A stretch of 64,000 nucleotides of DNA from Cronobacter sakazakii (GCF_000982825.1 NZ_CP011047.1:3348001-3412000), one strand, 5' to 3'. Shown: positions 1-9,119, numbered from the stretch's first letter. Numbers and translations are program-made. The notes: a model not told the origin generated them from the letters alone.

Positions 1-353
1 CGCTGGATATGCGTCTTATGGAGCGCGTGCTGGATAATCTGGTGAATAACGCGCTGCGTTACAGCGAGCAGCGGCTGCGAATCGGGCTGTCGCTTGAGGG
101 CGCGCAGGCGACGCTTGAAGTGGAAGATGACGGTTCAGGTATTCCCGAAGAGGAGCGCAGCCGGGTGTTTGAGCCGTTCGTGCGTCTCGACCCGAGCCGC
201 GACCGCGCCACCGGCGGGTGCGGGCTGGGGCTTGCGATTGTGCATTCGATTGCGACCGCCATGAGCGGTGAAGTGAGCGTGACGCAAAGCGAACTCGGCG
301 GCGCGCATTTTCGTTTTCGCTGGCCGGTGGTGTTGCCATCAGAAGGCGTGTAG
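1..353 (+). CDS. rstB: Sensor histidine kinase RstB, C-terminal part (cut by window edge)
   Basis: Only the last ~117 codons are present (reading frame from base 3). They form the HATPase_c ATP-binding domain of a membrane sensor kinase: N-box (LDNLVNNALRYS), G1 box (DDGSGIPEEE), F box (FEPFVRLD) and G2 box (GGCGLGLAIV), in the expected order. In E. coli rstB is the sensor partner of the response regulator RstA and lies just upstream of tus, as here, which decides the name. The N-terminal membrane and dimerisation parts lie outside the window. The gene ends at TAG 351-353 and is followed by a repeat array, not by an obvious terminator. Confidence 0.9.
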   Translation, partial: LDMRLMERVLDNLVNNALRYSEQRLRIGLSLEGAQATLEVEDDGSGIPEEERSRVFEPFVRLDPSRDRATGGCGLGLAIVHSIATAMSGEVSVTQSELGGAHFRFRWPVVLPSEGV

Positions 354-367
354 TGGTTATGGCGCAT

Positions 368-644
368 GGCGGGTGCGCGAAGCTTACCCGCCCTACGGTT
401 AACTGTATTAGCGTTGTCTTCTGTTTTGTGGCGGGTGCGCTGCGCTTACCCGCCCTACGGTGAGCTGCATTGGCATTGTCTTCTGTTCTGTGGCGGGTGC
501 GCTGCGCTTACCCGCCCTACGGTTAACTGCATTGGCGCTGTCTTCTGTTCTGTGGCGGGTGCGCTGCGCTTACCCGCCCTACGGTGAGCTGCATTGGCGT
601 TATCTTCTGTTCCGCGACGGGTGCGCTTTGCTTACCCGCCCTAC
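368..644 (+). repeat. Five-copy tandem array of a 62-bp REP-like repeat
   Basis: Units begin at 368, 430, 492, 554 and 616, an exact 62-bp period. Each unit holds a 29-nt imperfect hairpin (GCGGGTGCGC...TTACCCGCCCTAC) followed by a ~33-nt spacer that alternates between TTAACTG and GAGCTGC forms. The hairpin type resembles the short GC-rich repetitive extragenic palindromes scattered through enterobacterial chromosomes, but here it is amplified head to tail. Short frames run through it only because of the period. Confidence 0.9.
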
Positions 645-665
645 AAAACACTACGCATAAGACTC

Positions 666-694
666 GTAGGGTGGGTAAGCGCAGCGCACCCGCC
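666..694 (-). repeat. Inverted sixth copy of the REP-like hairpin
   Basis: GTAGGGTGGGTAAGCGCAGC and the following bases are the reverse complement of the hairpin of the five-copy array just upstream. The inverted pair could fold or terminate transcription coming from rstB. Confidence 0.85.
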
Positions 695-820
695 ATTTCC
701 TTCATATGAACCTCTTCCTGCCACACTATTTTCATCTCACCATCATGCCCGTCTCGCCCGCCAATTTTCCTGCCAGACATTAAACTCCCTATGGTCAAAC
801 CCGGCGAAACTGTGCTAAAC

Positions 821-843
821 ATAAAGTATGTTGTAACTAATGC
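821..843 (+). promoter_or_regulatory. Ter replication-arrest site / tus operator (TerB-like)
   Basis: The core GTATGTTGTAACTAA at 826-840 is identical to the conserved core of E. coli Ter sites (TerB lies in the tus promoter). The G at 826 corresponds to the GC(6) pair that gives the Tus lock. The site sits 10 nt before the tus ATG, so Tus should bind it both to arrest forks and to repress its own gene. By the E. coli orientation, forks entering from the low-coordinate side are blocked. Confidence 0.9.
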
Positions 844-852
844 GAGAACATC

Positions 853-1782
853 ATGGCCCGTTACGATCTGGTTGAACGCCTTAACGTCACTTTTCGCGAA
901 TTAGAACATGCATTAATGGAGATGCGAGATGGCCTCGCGGCCTGTCGTCTGCTGGCGGCGCGGGTGTTCAGCCTGCCTGAAGTGGAAAAAGGCAAAGAGC
1001 ACGATCCGCTGCTCACCATTTCGGTGACGCAAAAAATCGGCAAAGAGGCGCAGGAGGCGGCGCTGCGTCACTTTACGCATCTGTTCATCCAGCAGCAGTC
1101 GGAAAAGCGCAGCAGCAAGGCGGCGGTACGTCTGCCTGGCGCGGTCTGTTTCAGCGTCGATGATGCACAGCACGAGGCGCTGCACGCGCTGGCCGATAAA
1201 ATCAACGCGTTGAAAACGCAGCTGGAAGAGATTATCACTGTAGAATCGGGCCTGCCCTCCACCCAGCGTTTTGAATGGGTGCACCGCTACCTGCCTGGGC
1301 TGATTACGCTCAACGCGTACCGTCGTCTCACGGTGCTGGATAACCCCGCCACGCTGCGTTTCGGCTGGGCGAATAAACATATTATTAAAAATCTGACGCG
1401 CGACGACGTGCTGGCGATGCTGGAGCGCGGGCTGAAAGCGCCTCGCGCGGTGGGCGGGTTAACTAAAGAGCAGTGGCACGCGCGCCTCACGCAGGAGTAC
1501 AACGATATCGCCGCCCTCCCGCAGAAGGCGCGGCTGAAGATTAAACGCCCGGTGAAAGTGCAGCCGGTGGCGCGCGTCTGGTACGCGCAAAACCAGCGGC
1601 AGGTGCAGTATGCGTGCCCGTCGCCGCTGATTGTGTTGTGTCACGAAACGCGCGGCGGCGCGGTGCCAGATATTGGCGAACTGCTGAACTATGACGCCGA
1701 AAACGTGCAGCACCGCTATAAGCCGCAGGCGGAAGAACTGGTGATGATGATCCCCCGCCTGCATCTTTACCTCGCGCCCTGA
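853..1782 (+). CDS. tus: Tus, DNA replication terminus site-binding protein
   Basis: 309-aa cytoplasmic DNA-binding protein that binds Ter sites as a monomer and stops the replicative helicase in one direction. It starts MARYDLVERL and holds the conserved Tus blocks RFEWVHRYLPGLITLNAYR, LRFGWANKHIIKNL, LKIKRPVKVQPVARVWY and VGELLNYD-like (IGELLNYDAENVQHRYKP), the basic strands of the DNA groove. Length equals E. coli Tus (309 aa). The start follows a Ter site by ten bases, as in E. coli, so autoregulation is expected. The stop TGA abuts the convergent fumC stop with no spacer, so any terminator must lie inside the opposing gene. Confidence 0.97.
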   Translation: MARYDLVERLNVTFRELEHALMEMRDGLAACRLLAARVFSLPEVEKGKEHDPLLTISVTQKIGKEAQEAALRHFTHLFIQQQSEKRSSKAAVRLPGAVCFSVDDAQHEALHALADKINALKTQLEEIITVESGLPSTQRFEWVHRYLPGLITLNAYRRLTVLDNPATLRFGWANKHIIKNLTRDDVLAMLERGLKAPRAVGGLTKEQWHARLTQEYNDIAALPQKARLKIKRPVKVQPVARVWYAQNQRQVQYACPSPLIVLCHETRGGAVPDIGELLNYDAENVQHRYKPQAEELVMMIPRLHLYLAP

Positions 1783-3180
1783 TCAGGGCTTCATGCTGCC
1801 CACCATCTCTTCCGGGCGTACCCAGGCGTCAAACTCCTCCTCGCTGAGATACCCAAGTTTCAGCGCGGAGGCTTTCAGCGTCAGCCCCTCTTTATGCGCT
1901 TTCTTGGCGATCTCGGCGGCTTTGTCGTAGCCGATATGCGTATTGAGCGCCGTTACCAGCATCAGCGATTCGTTAAGCAACTGGCTGATGCGGTCGCGAT
2001 TCGGCTCAATACCGATAGCGCAGTGATGGTTAAAGCTCTCCATGCCGTCCGCCAGCAGGCGCACCGATTGCAGGAAGTTATGAATGACCATCGGGCGGAA
2101 CACGTTGAGTTCAAAGTTGCCCATCGCCCCGCCCATATTGACGGCGACGTCATTACCCATCACCTGACAGCACAGCATGGTCAGCGCTTCGCACTGCGTC
2201 GGGTTCACTTTGCCCGGCATGATGGATGAGCCCGGCTCGTTTTCAGGAATCGAGATTTCGCCAATGCCGCAACGCGGGCCGCTCGCGAGCCATCGCACGT
2301 CGTTGGCGATTTTCATCAGCGAGGCCGCCAGCCCTTTCAGCGCGCCGTGGGCATGCACCAGCGCGTCGCAGGTGGCGAGCGCCTCAAATTTGTTGGGCGC
2401 GGTGACGAACGGCTGGCCGGTAAACGCGGCGAGCTCTTTCGCCACGCGCTCCGCGTACTCGGGGTGCGTATTCAGCCCGGTGCCAACCGCCGTACCGCCA
2501 AGCGCCAGCTCCGCCAGATGCGGCAGGCTGTTATCAATATGCTTAAGGTTATGCTCAAGCATCGCCACCCAGCCGGAGATCTCCTGGCCGAGCGTCAGCG
2601 GCGTGGCGTCCTGCAGATGGGTACGGCCAATTTTCACGATATCGCTGAACGCGCTCGACTTATCGCTGAGGGTTTTATGCAGCACTTTTAGCTGCGGGAT
2701 CAGCTGTTCGCGCAGCGCGATCACCGCCGCGACATGCATCGCCGTCGGGAAGACATCGTTTGAGCTCTGGCTCTTGTTCACGTCATCGTTCGGGTGCACC
2801 TTGCGCGCCATGCCGCGTTCGCCGCCGAGGATTTCGCTCGCGCGGTTCGCAAGCACCTCATTCATGTTCATGTTGGTCTGGGTGCCGGATCCGGTTTGCC
2901 AGATAGCAAGCGGGAACTCCTGCGGATGCGCGCCTTCCAGCACTTCATCGGCGGCTTTAATGATGGCCTCGCCGCGCTCTGCGGGCAGTAAGCCGAGATC
3001 CATATTGACCTTCGCGGCGGCGCGTTTGGTCAGCGCCAGCGCCGCAATCAGCGCGGTCGGCATTTTCTCGGTGGAGATGCGGAAGTGCTCCAGCGAACGC
3101 TGCGTCTGCGCGCCCCAGAGTTTATCGGCCGGCACGTCGATTGCGCCCATGGAATCTTTTTCACTGCGGTAGGCGGTCAT
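1783..3180 (-). CDS. fumC: Fumarase C, class II fumarate hydratase
   Basis: 465-aa iron-independent homotetrameric fumarase converting fumarate and malate in the TCA cycle. The superfamily signature GSSIMPGKVNP is present around residue 318, with SSNDVFPTAMH and GRTHLQDATPLTLGQE of the active site. The start ATG has a good AAGGAG site in front. Convergent with tus (zero spacing) and downstream of fumA on the same strand across a 155-nt gap that contains a REP element. In E. coli fumC is induced by SoxRS, MarA and Rob and under iron limitation; no such box was confirmed here. Confidence 0.97.
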   Translation of the reverse strand: MTAYRSEKDSMGAIDVPADKLWGAQTQRSLEHFRISTEKMPTALIAALALTKRAAAKVNMDLGLLPAERGEAIIKAADEVLEGAHPQEFPLAIWQTGSGTQTNMNMNEVLANRASEILGGERGMARKVHPNDDVNKSQSSNDVFPTAMHVAAVIALREQLIPQLKVLHKTLSDKSSAFSDIVKIGRTHLQDATPLTLGQEISGWVAMLEHNLKHIDNSLPHLAELALGGTAVGTGLNTHPEYAERVAKELAAFTGQPFVTAPNKFEALATCDALVHAHGALKGLAASLMKIANDVRWLASGPRCGIGEISIPENEPGSSIMPGKVNPTQCEALTMLCCQVMGNDVAVNMGGAMGNFELNVFRPMVIHNFLQSVRLLADGMESFNHHCAIGIEPNRDRISQLLNESLMLVTALNTHIGYDKAAEIAKKAHKEGLTLKASALKLGYLSEEEFDAWVRPEEMVGSMKP

Positions 3181-3290
3181 TACTTTCTCCTTGATAACAA
3201 AGATGGGATTGCTCGCATGCTTCAGGAATAAGTATTGATGGCTTCAGCGAATCTGTATGGCGCTTTGTGCGCTCTTTTTGGTGTTGAAAG

Positions 3291-3319
3291 GCCGGGCGGC
3301 TGCGCCTTACCCGGCCTGC
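3291..3319 (-). repeat. Single REP element between fumC and fumA
   Basis: GCCGGGCGGC...TTACCCGGCCTGC is an imperfect palindrome of the classical enterobacterial REP type. Placed in the fumA-fumC gap it probably stabilises the 3' end of the fumA message. Confidence 0.75.
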
Positions 3320-3335
3320 ATCAGGGTCTGTTACG

Positions 3336-4982
3336 TTACTTCAGGCACGCCGAGCACTGTCCGGCCTGGATTTGCTGGAAGAAGTCGTTGCCTTTGTCAT
3401 CCACCAGGATAAACGCCGGGAAATCTTCAACTTCGATTTTCCAGATAGCTTCCATGCCGAGCTCCGGGTACTCAACGCACTCCAGATGCCGGATGCTGTT
3501 CTGCGCCAGCACCGCCGCCGGGCCGCCGATACTCCCGAGATAAAAACCGCCATGTTTCTTACAGGCGTCCGTCACCTGCTGGCTGCGGTTGCCTTTGGCG
3601 AGCATGATCATGCTGCCGCCATTGGCCTGAAGCAGATCCACGTAGGAGTCCATGCGTCCGGCCGTCGTCGGGCCGAGCGAGCCGGAGGCGTACCCTTCCG
3701 GGGTTTTGGCCGGGCCTGCGTAGTAGATCGGGTGATCTTTCACGTACTGCGGCAGCCCTGCGCCGCTGTCGATGCGCTCTTTCAGTTTCGCATGGGCGAT
3801 ATCGCGCGCCACAATGATAGTGCCGGAGAGCGACAGCCGCGTGGAGACCGGATACTGCGACAGTTGCGCGAGGATTTCGCTCATCGGACGGTTGAGATCG
3901 ACGCGCACCGCTTCGCCCTCGCCTGCGCGACGCAGCGCTTCGGGAATGTATTTGCCGGGGTTGCTTTCGAGCTTCTCGATCCAGATACCGTCGCGGTTGA
4001 TTTTGGCTTTGATATTGCGGTCTGCCGAACAGGAGACGCCCATCCCCACCGGACAGGACGCGCCGTGGCGCGGCAGGCGGATAACACGGATATCGTGCGC
4101 GAAATATTTACCGCCGAACTGCGCGCCAAGGCCTAAATTGCGCGCCTCCTGCAGCAGCTCTTCTTCCAGCTGAACATCGCGGAACGCCTGGCCGTGTTCG
4201 TTACCTTCGGTCGGCAGGCCGTCGTAATATTTGGTCGAGGCGAGTTTAACGGTTTTCAGCGTCGCTTCCGCCGACGTGCCGCCAATCACAAACGCCACGT
4301 GGTATGGCGGGCAGGCCGCGGTGCCGAGCGTGCGCATTTTCTCCACCAGGTACGCTTTGAGCTTGCCGGGCGTGAGCAGCGCTTTGGTTTCCTGGTACAA
4401 GTAGGTTTTGTTCGCGGAGCCGCCGCCTTTGGCGATACACAGGAACTTATACTCATCGCCATCAACGCTGTAGAGATCGATCTGCGCCGGCAGGTTGGTG
4501 CCGGTGTTAACCTCTTTGTACATATCGAGCGCCGCGTTTTGCGAATAGCGCAGGTTATCCTGAGTATAGGTCTCGTAGACGCCCTGCGCCAGCGCGGCTT
4601 CATCGCCGCCGCCGGTCCAGACGCGCTGGCCTTTTTTGCCCATGATGATGGCGGTGCCGGTGTCCTGGCAGGTCGGCAGAATGCCTTTGGCGGCAATCTC
4701 CGAGTTGCGAAGGAATTGCAGCGCGACATATTTGTCGTTTTCGCTGGCTTCCGGGTCGCTCAGGATATCCGCCACCTGCTGCTGATGCGCCGGGCGCAGC
4801 ATAAACGAGGCGTCATGGAAGGCGTGGCGGGCCAGCAGGGTCAGCGCCTGCGGCTCGACTTTCAGGATTTCCTGACCTTCAAATTCGGAAACGGAGACGT
4901 GATCGCGGGTTAACAGGTAATACTCGGTCTCGTCCTTTTTCAGTGGAAAAGGCTCTTGCCAGAAGAAGGGTTTGCCAGACAT
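3336..4982 (-). CDS. fumA: Fumarase A, class I [4Fe-4S] fumarate hydratase
   Basis: 548-aa oxygen-sensitive fumarase of the TCA cycle. The three Fe-S cluster cysteines lie in LPTCQDTGT, TAACPPYH and GVSCSADR. The frame is open further upstream to 5087, but MSGKPFFWQEPFPLKKDETE at 4982 matches the family start and gives exactly the length of E. coli FumA, so that start is chosen. Divergent from manA across 205 nt. In E. coli fumA is the aerobic, CRP-activated and ArcA-repressed enzyme while FumC serves under iron or oxidative stress, so the pair provides a switch. Confidence 0.97.
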   Translation of the reverse strand: MSGKPFFWQEPFPLKKDETEYYLLTRDHVSVSEFEGQEILKVEPQALTLLARHAFHDASFMLRPAHQQQVADILSDPEASENDKYVALQFLRNSEIAAKGILPTCQDTGTAIIMGKKGQRVWTGGGDEAALAQGVYETYTQDNLRYSQNAALDMYKEVNTGTNLPAQIDLYSVDGDEYKFLCIAKGGGSANKTYLYQETKALLTPGKLKAYLVEKMRTLGTAACPPYHVAFVIGGTSAEATLKTVKLASTKYYDGLPTEGNEHGQAFRDVQLEEELLQEARNLGLGAQFGGKYFAHDIRVIRLPRHGASCPVGMGVSCSADRNIKAKINRDGIWIEKLESNPGKYIPEALRRAGEGEAVRVDLNRPMSEILAQLSQYPVSTRLSLSGTIIVARDIAHAKLKERIDSGAGLPQYVKDHPIYYAGPAKTPEGYASGSLGPTTAGRMDSYVDLLQANGGSMIMLAKGNRSQQVTDACKKHGGFYLGSIGGPAAVLAQNSIRHLECVEYPELGMEAIWKIEVEDFPAFILVDDKGNDFFQQIQAGQCSACLK

Positions 4983-5187
4983 TGCACTCTCACTTACAGC
5001 TACAGTTAAGAAATTTGTCGTTCCGCCACTGAGTCCGTGTGCGGCATGAAAAAGCGAGTCGCTACATCGTACACAATTTTTTAACAAAAACTGAGACTAA
5101 ACCGACTTTTTACCCAGCCGGGTTACTTCGGGGCACTTTATTGGTTTAATACCGAAAAATGTTTTCCTTCGAATACAGGGACTGATC

Positions 5188-6366
5188 ATGCAGAAACTCA
5201 TTAACTCGGTGCAAAACTACGCCTGGGGCAGCAAAACGGCGTTAACGGAACTTTATGGCGTGGCGAACCCGGAAGGCCTGCCGATGGCGGAGCTGTGGAT
5301 GGGCGCTCACCCGAAAAGCAGCTCGAAAATTCAGGATGCGCAGGGCCAGACCCGCGCCCTTCGCGAGGTGATCGACGTGGATAAAACCGCCCTGCTCGGC
5401 GCGCCGGTGGCGGAGCGCTTCGGAGAACTGCCGTTCCTGTTTAAAGTGCTGTGTGCCGACCAGCCGCTCTCCATTCAGGTACACCCGCACAAGCAGGCGT
5501 CTGAAGAAGGCTTTGCACGCGAAAACGCGGCGGGCATTCCGCTCAGCGCCGCCGAGCGTAACTACAAAGATCCGAACCACAAGCCGGAGCTGGTTTTTGC
5601 ACTGACCCCGTTCCTCGCCATGAACGCGTTTCGTGAGTTCTCAGAGATTGTCTCGCTGCTGCAACCGGTCGCGGGCGCGCATACCGCTATCGCGCATTTC
5701 CTAGCGGAGCCAAATGCCGACCGCCTGCGTGAGCTTTTCGCCGGGCTGCTGAATATGCAGGGCGAGGAGAAATCCCGCGCGCTGGCGGTGCTGAAAACGA
5801 CCGTCGCAAGCCAGCAGGGCGAGCCGTGGGAGACTATTCGGTTTATCGCGCAGTTCTACCCGGACGACAGCGGCCTCTTCTCCCCGCTGCTGCTGAACGT
5901 GGTAAAACTGAACCCTGGCGAGGCGATGTTCCTGTTTGCCGAAACGCCGCACGCCTATTTGCAGGGCGTGGCGCTGGAGGTCATGGCCAACTCCGACAAC
6001 GTGCTGCGCGCGGGTCTCACCCCAAAATATATCGATATTCCTGAGCTGGTCGCCAACGTGAAGTTTGTCGCCAAACCGGCGGGCGAACTGCTGACGCAGC
6101 CGGTGAAGCAGGAAAACGCGCTGGAGTTCCCGATTCCGGTCGAGGATTTCGCCTTCTCGCTGCACGATCTCCATTCACAGCCGCAAAGCCTCGCGCAGGA
6201 GAGCGCCGCGATCCTGTTCTGCGTTGAGGGCGAAGCGGTGCTCAGCAAAGGGGACGAGCGCTTGGCCTTAAAACCGGGCGAATCAGCTTTCGTCGCGGCC
6301 AGTGAATCGCCGGTCAGCGCAAGCGGCGTGGGCCGTCTCGCGCGCGTCTATAATAAGCTCAACTAA
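5188..6366 (+). CDS. manA: Mannose-6-phosphate isomerase, class I
   Basis: 392-aa cytosolic zinc enzyme that interconverts mannose-6-phosphate and fructose-6-phosphate, for mannose use and for GDP-mannose precursors of capsule. Zinc-ligand regions are visible as PLSIQVHPHK (residues ~92-101), HKPELVFAL (~131) and FAETPHAYLQG (~251-261). Length agrees with E. coli ManA (391 aa). A short leader separates it from the divergent fumA, and a GC hairpin with a U-run ends the unit 55 nt after the stop. Confidence 0.97.
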   Translation: MQKLINSVQNYAWGSKTALTELYGVANPEGLPMAELWMGAHPKSSSKIQDAQGQTRALREVIDVDKTALLGAPVAERFGELPFLFKVLCADQPLSIQVHPHKQASEEGFARENAAGIPLSAAERNYKDPNHKPELVFALTPFLAMNAFREFSEIVSLLQPVAGAHTAIAHFLAEPNADRLRELFAGLLNMQGEEKSRALAVLKTTVASQQGEPWETIRFIAQFYPDDSGLFSPLLLNVVKLNPGEAMFLFAETPHAYLQGVALEVMANSDNVLRAGLTPKYIDIPELVANVKFVAKPAGELLTQPVKQENALEFPIPVEDFAFSLHDLHSQPQSLAQESAAILFCVEGEAVLSKGDERLALKPGESAFVAASESPVSASGVGRLARVYNKLN

Positions 6367-6421
6367 GTTACTGATCTTTTAAGCAAGGATTGCTAAGCTT
6401 GGTAACATCTTTACCAGTCAT

Positions 6422-6451
6422 GCCAGACGGACCGCCGTCTGGCTTCGTTTT
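6422..6451 (+). terminator. Rho-independent terminator after manA
   Basis: 9-bp perfect stem GCCAGACGG / CCGTCTGGC with a 4-nt loop, followed by TTCGTTTT. It lies only 15 nt before the ydgA start, so ydgA would need a promoter overlapping it or rely on readthrough. Confidence 0.8.
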
Positions 6452-6465
6452 AAGGGAACTGAACT

Positions 6466-8019
6466 ATGAAAAAATCACTGGTTGCCGTGGGCGTGATTGT
6501 CGCTCTCGGGGTCGTCTGGACAGGTGGTGCGTGGTACACCGGTAAGCAATTTGAAAAACATGTCGGCGAAATGGTGGCAGAAGCCAACGCGCAATTTAAG
6601 CGTAGCGCGCCGCAGGCGGGGCTTGAGCTGAGCTACCAGGATTACCAGCGCGGCCTGTTCAGCAGCCATCTGCAACTGGTGGTGAAACCGGCGGCGGGTC
6701 AGCAGGAAGCGCTGCTGAAGCCGGGCCAGAGCGTCGTACTGGAGCAGGTCGTAAGCCACGGTCCGTTCCCGCTCGCCGATCTGAAAAAACTGAATATTCT
6801 GCCGGCAATGGCGTCTGTGCACACTACGCTTGTGAACAATGACACCACCAAAGCGCTGTTCGATATGGCGAAAGGCAAATCGTTTGCCGATGTGCAGACC
6901 CGCATCGGCTATGGTGGCGCGACCTCCAGCGATATTCAGCTCCAGCCGCTCAATTACGAAGCCGCGGACGAAAAAGTTTCCTTTAGCGGCGGCGAATTCC
7001 AGCTTGATGCGGACAAAGACGGCAACGACGTGAGCCTGAAAGGCGAAGCGTCCAGCGGCCTGGTGAGCGCGGTAAATGAGTATGGTCAGCATGTGCAGTT
7101 GACTTTCAACGGCCTGAAAGCTGACGGCAACACCAAAATGACCCGCTTTAACGAGCGCGTCGGCGAGCAAAAACTGGATCTTGAAAAACTGGCGATTGCC
7201 ATTGAAGGTCAGGAAATGGCGCTGCTGGAAGGCATTAGCCTGAACGGCAAATCCGACGTGGCGAAAGATGGCAAGAGCATCGACAGCCAGATGGATTACG
7301 TCATGAACAGCCTGAAAGTGCAGAATCAGGATCTGGGCAGCGGCAAGATGACGCTGAAAATCGGCAACATCGACGGCCAGGCGTGGCATCAGTTCAGCCA
7401 GCAGTATAACGAGCGCAGCCGCGCGCTGATGGCGCAGCCGGGCATTATGGATAATCCGGAGCAGTACCAGCAGCAGGCGACCGAAATCCTGCTCTCTTCC
7501 CTGCCGCTGCTGCTGAAAGGCAACCCGGTTATCACTATCGCGCCGCTGAGCTGGAAAAACGCTAAAGGCGAAAGCACCTTTAACCTGTCGCTGTTCCTGA
7601 AAGATCCGGGCCAGGCACCGGTGAGCGCGACCCAGGCCGCGCCTGCCGAACAGCTCGATCGCGTGGTGAAAAGCCTCGACAGCAAGCTGGTTATCCCGGT
7701 GGATATGGCGACCGAGATGATGACGCAGGTGGCGAAACTGGAAGGCTACCAGCAGGCCGATGCCGAGAAGCTGGCGAGCCAGCAGGTGAAAGGCCTTGCG
7801 GCGATGGGCCAGATGTTCCGTATCACCACGATGCAGGACAACAGCATCGTTACCAGCCTGCAGTACGCTAACGGCCAGGTGAATCTGAACGGGCAGAAAA
7901 TGCCGCTCGCGGAATTTGTCGGCATGTTCGGCCTGCCGGGCATCACCGCGCCAGAGCCACAGACGATGCCAGCGCCCGCTGCGCCGGGTGTGACGCCGCC
8001 AGTCGCGCCGCAGCAGTAA
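6466..8019 (+). CDS. ydgA: YdgA, DUF945 family envelope protein
   Basis: 517-aa protein of the YdgA family (502 aa in E. coli), molecular role not established. It begins with a short basic stretch and one hydrophobic segment (VAVGVIVALGVVWTGGAWYTG, residues ~6-26) that acts as signal or inner-membrane anchor, so the bulk should lie in the periplasm. Conserved blocks include GPFPLADLKKLNILPAMAS, LDLEKLAIAIEGQEMALLEG and SLKVQNQDLGSGKMTLKIG. The C-terminus is a Pro/Ala-rich tail longer than in E. coli. Monocistronic between two terminators. Confidence 0.93.
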   Translation: MKKSLVAVGVIVALGVVWTGGAWYTGKQFEKHVGEMVAEANAQFKRSAPQAGLELSYQDYQRGLFSSHLQLVVKPAAGQQEALLKPGQSVVLEQVVSHGPFPLADLKKLNILPAMASVHTTLVNNDTTKALFDMAKGKSFADVQTRIGYGGATSSDIQLQPLNYEAADEKVSFSGGEFQLDADKDGNDVSLKGEASSGLVSAVNEYGQHVQLTFNGLKADGNTKMTRFNERVGEQKLDLEKLAIAIEGQEMALLEGISLNGKSDVAKDGKSIDSQMDYVMNSLKVQNQDLGSGKMTLKIGNIDGQAWHQFSQQYNERSRALMAQPGIMDNPEQYQQQATEILLSSLPLLLKGNPVITIAPLSWKNAKGESTFNLSLFLKDPGQAPVSATQAAPAEQLDRVVKSLDSKLVIPVDMATEMMTQVAKLEGYQQADAEKLASQQVKGLAAMGQMFRITTMQDNSIVTSLQYANGQVNLNGQKMPLAEFVGMFGLPGITAPEPQTMPAPAAPGVTPPVAPQQ

Positions 8020-8023
8020 AAAG

Positions 8024-8051
8024 AAAACGGCCTCTCAGGAGGCCGTTTTTT
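8024..8051. terminator. Bidirectional terminator between ydgA and malI
   Basis: 11-bp perfect stem AAAACGGCCTC / GAGGCCGTTTT with loop TCAG; A-run before and T-run after, so it works for ydgA (+) and malI (-). Confidence 0.92.
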
Positions 8052-8061
8052 ATTGCACGTT

Positions 8062-9090
8062 TCATCGCCGCGCCACCAGCCGCGGGCCGAGGATCAGGCT
8101 GCCGGTGGACTCATCGCCGTGCTGAATACGCTGCATCATGCGCTCGGCCACGCAGTGCCCCATTTCACGCGCGGGCGTCGTGACCCAGGTCAGGGGCACG
8201 TCATCGAGTCTCGCCTCCGGCACTTCCGCGAATGCCGCCAGCGTCACGCTGTTCTCAAAATAGCTCTCATAACCCCCTTCGCCACTCTGCCGCCCGGCAC
8301 GCATCAGGCCGAACCATGCGCCCATCGCCACGGTACTGTTATGGCACAACACGGCGGTAATGGTCGGGTTAACGCGCAGCAGTTCGTTAATGGCCTCCGC
8401 CGCCTGTTTCTGCCCGGCCGGACACTCAACAATCCACTCGCTGTGAAACGGCAGGCCGTACTGTAAAAGCGTGGCGCAGTAGCCGCCGAGCCGTTCGGCG
8501 CGGGTCAGCGACGAGCTCGCCCCGCCAAGCCAGGCGATACGCTGATGGCCGCGATGAATGAGATGCTCGGTCACCAGCCGCGCCGCCTGCTGGTTGTCCG
8601 GGCGAACCGTGTCCACTTCATCGTGATGGCTGGCGCGTGAGGCGAAAAGCAGCGGTATATTGCGCGCGCGGGCCTGCGCCTGCCACGCGGTGACCTGCCC
8701 CGTGCCGCCAGCCACCACCACGCCGTCAACGCCCTGGTCGAGCAGCGTATCGAAACAGCGCTGCATTTGGGCTTCATCACGCCCGCCCTGGAGCAGAAAA
8801 AGCATTCGCCCCTGCGCTTCCAGCGCCTCGGAGAGGCCCGCGGTGAGCTCGGCGTAAAACGGCGTGGTGAGATCGCGCACGATAAGCCCAATCACCCCGC
8901 TTGGCCCGCCGCGCAGCGCCGACGCCTGCCGGTTACGCACAAATCCTAACTGCTCAATGGCCTCGTTCACCCGCTGGCCGGTGGCGCTGGAGATCCGTCC
9001 CTTACCGCTCAGCACCAACGAAACGGTAGCGACCGACACCCCCGCCGCCTGTGCGACATCATTAATAGTGATTCTTTTCGCCTGACTCAT
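8062..9090 (-). CDS. malI: MalI, LacI-family repressor of malXY
   Basis: 342-aa LacI/GalR repressor. The N-terminal helix-turn-helix is ITINDVAQAAGVSVATVSLV (residues ~7-26), followed by the hinge NRQASALRGG and a periplasmic-binding-protein-like effector domain (GVIGLIVRDLTTPFYAEL onward). It is divergent from malX, and two 16-bp sites of the MalI type lie between the genes, one close to the malI start, which points to autoregulation plus control of malXY. The natural effector of MalI is not established. With malX broken the repressor now controls a truncated operon. Confidence 0.96.
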   Translation of the reverse strand: MSQAKRITINDVAQAAGVSVATVSLVLSGKGRISSATGQRVNEAIEQLGFVRNRQASALRGGPSGVIGLIVRDLTTPFYAELTAGLSEALEAQGRMLFLLQGGRDEAQMQRCFDTLLDQGVDGVVVAGGTGQVTAWQAQARARNIPLLFASRASHHDEVDTVRPDNQQAARLVTEHLIHRGHQRIAWLGGASSSLTRAERLGGYCATLLQYGLPFHSEWIVECPAGQKQAAEAINELLRVNPTITAVLCHNSTVAMGAWFGLMRAGRQSGEGGYESYFENSVTLAAFAEVPEARLDDVPLTWVTTPAREMGHCVAERMMQRIQHGDESTGSLILGPRLVARR

Positions 9091-9119
9091 TGGCTACGCT
9101 TTTTGCTCCACAAGTGGCA

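Noticed and set aside
368..644. Regular repeats that could suggest a CRISPR array
   Set aside because: Spacers are repeats themselves with an exact 62-bp period, the unit is a hairpin of REP type, and no cas gene is near.
2177..3172. 331-codon frame antisense to fumC
   Set aside because: Shadow of fumC; composition and lack of start signals argue against it.
3372..4913. Long plus-strand frames across fumA
   Set aside because: Antisense shadows of fumA; no independent evidence.
6422..6451. Hairpin before ydgA as a riboswitch
   Set aside because: Simple terminator stem with T-run; no conserved aptamer architecture visible.
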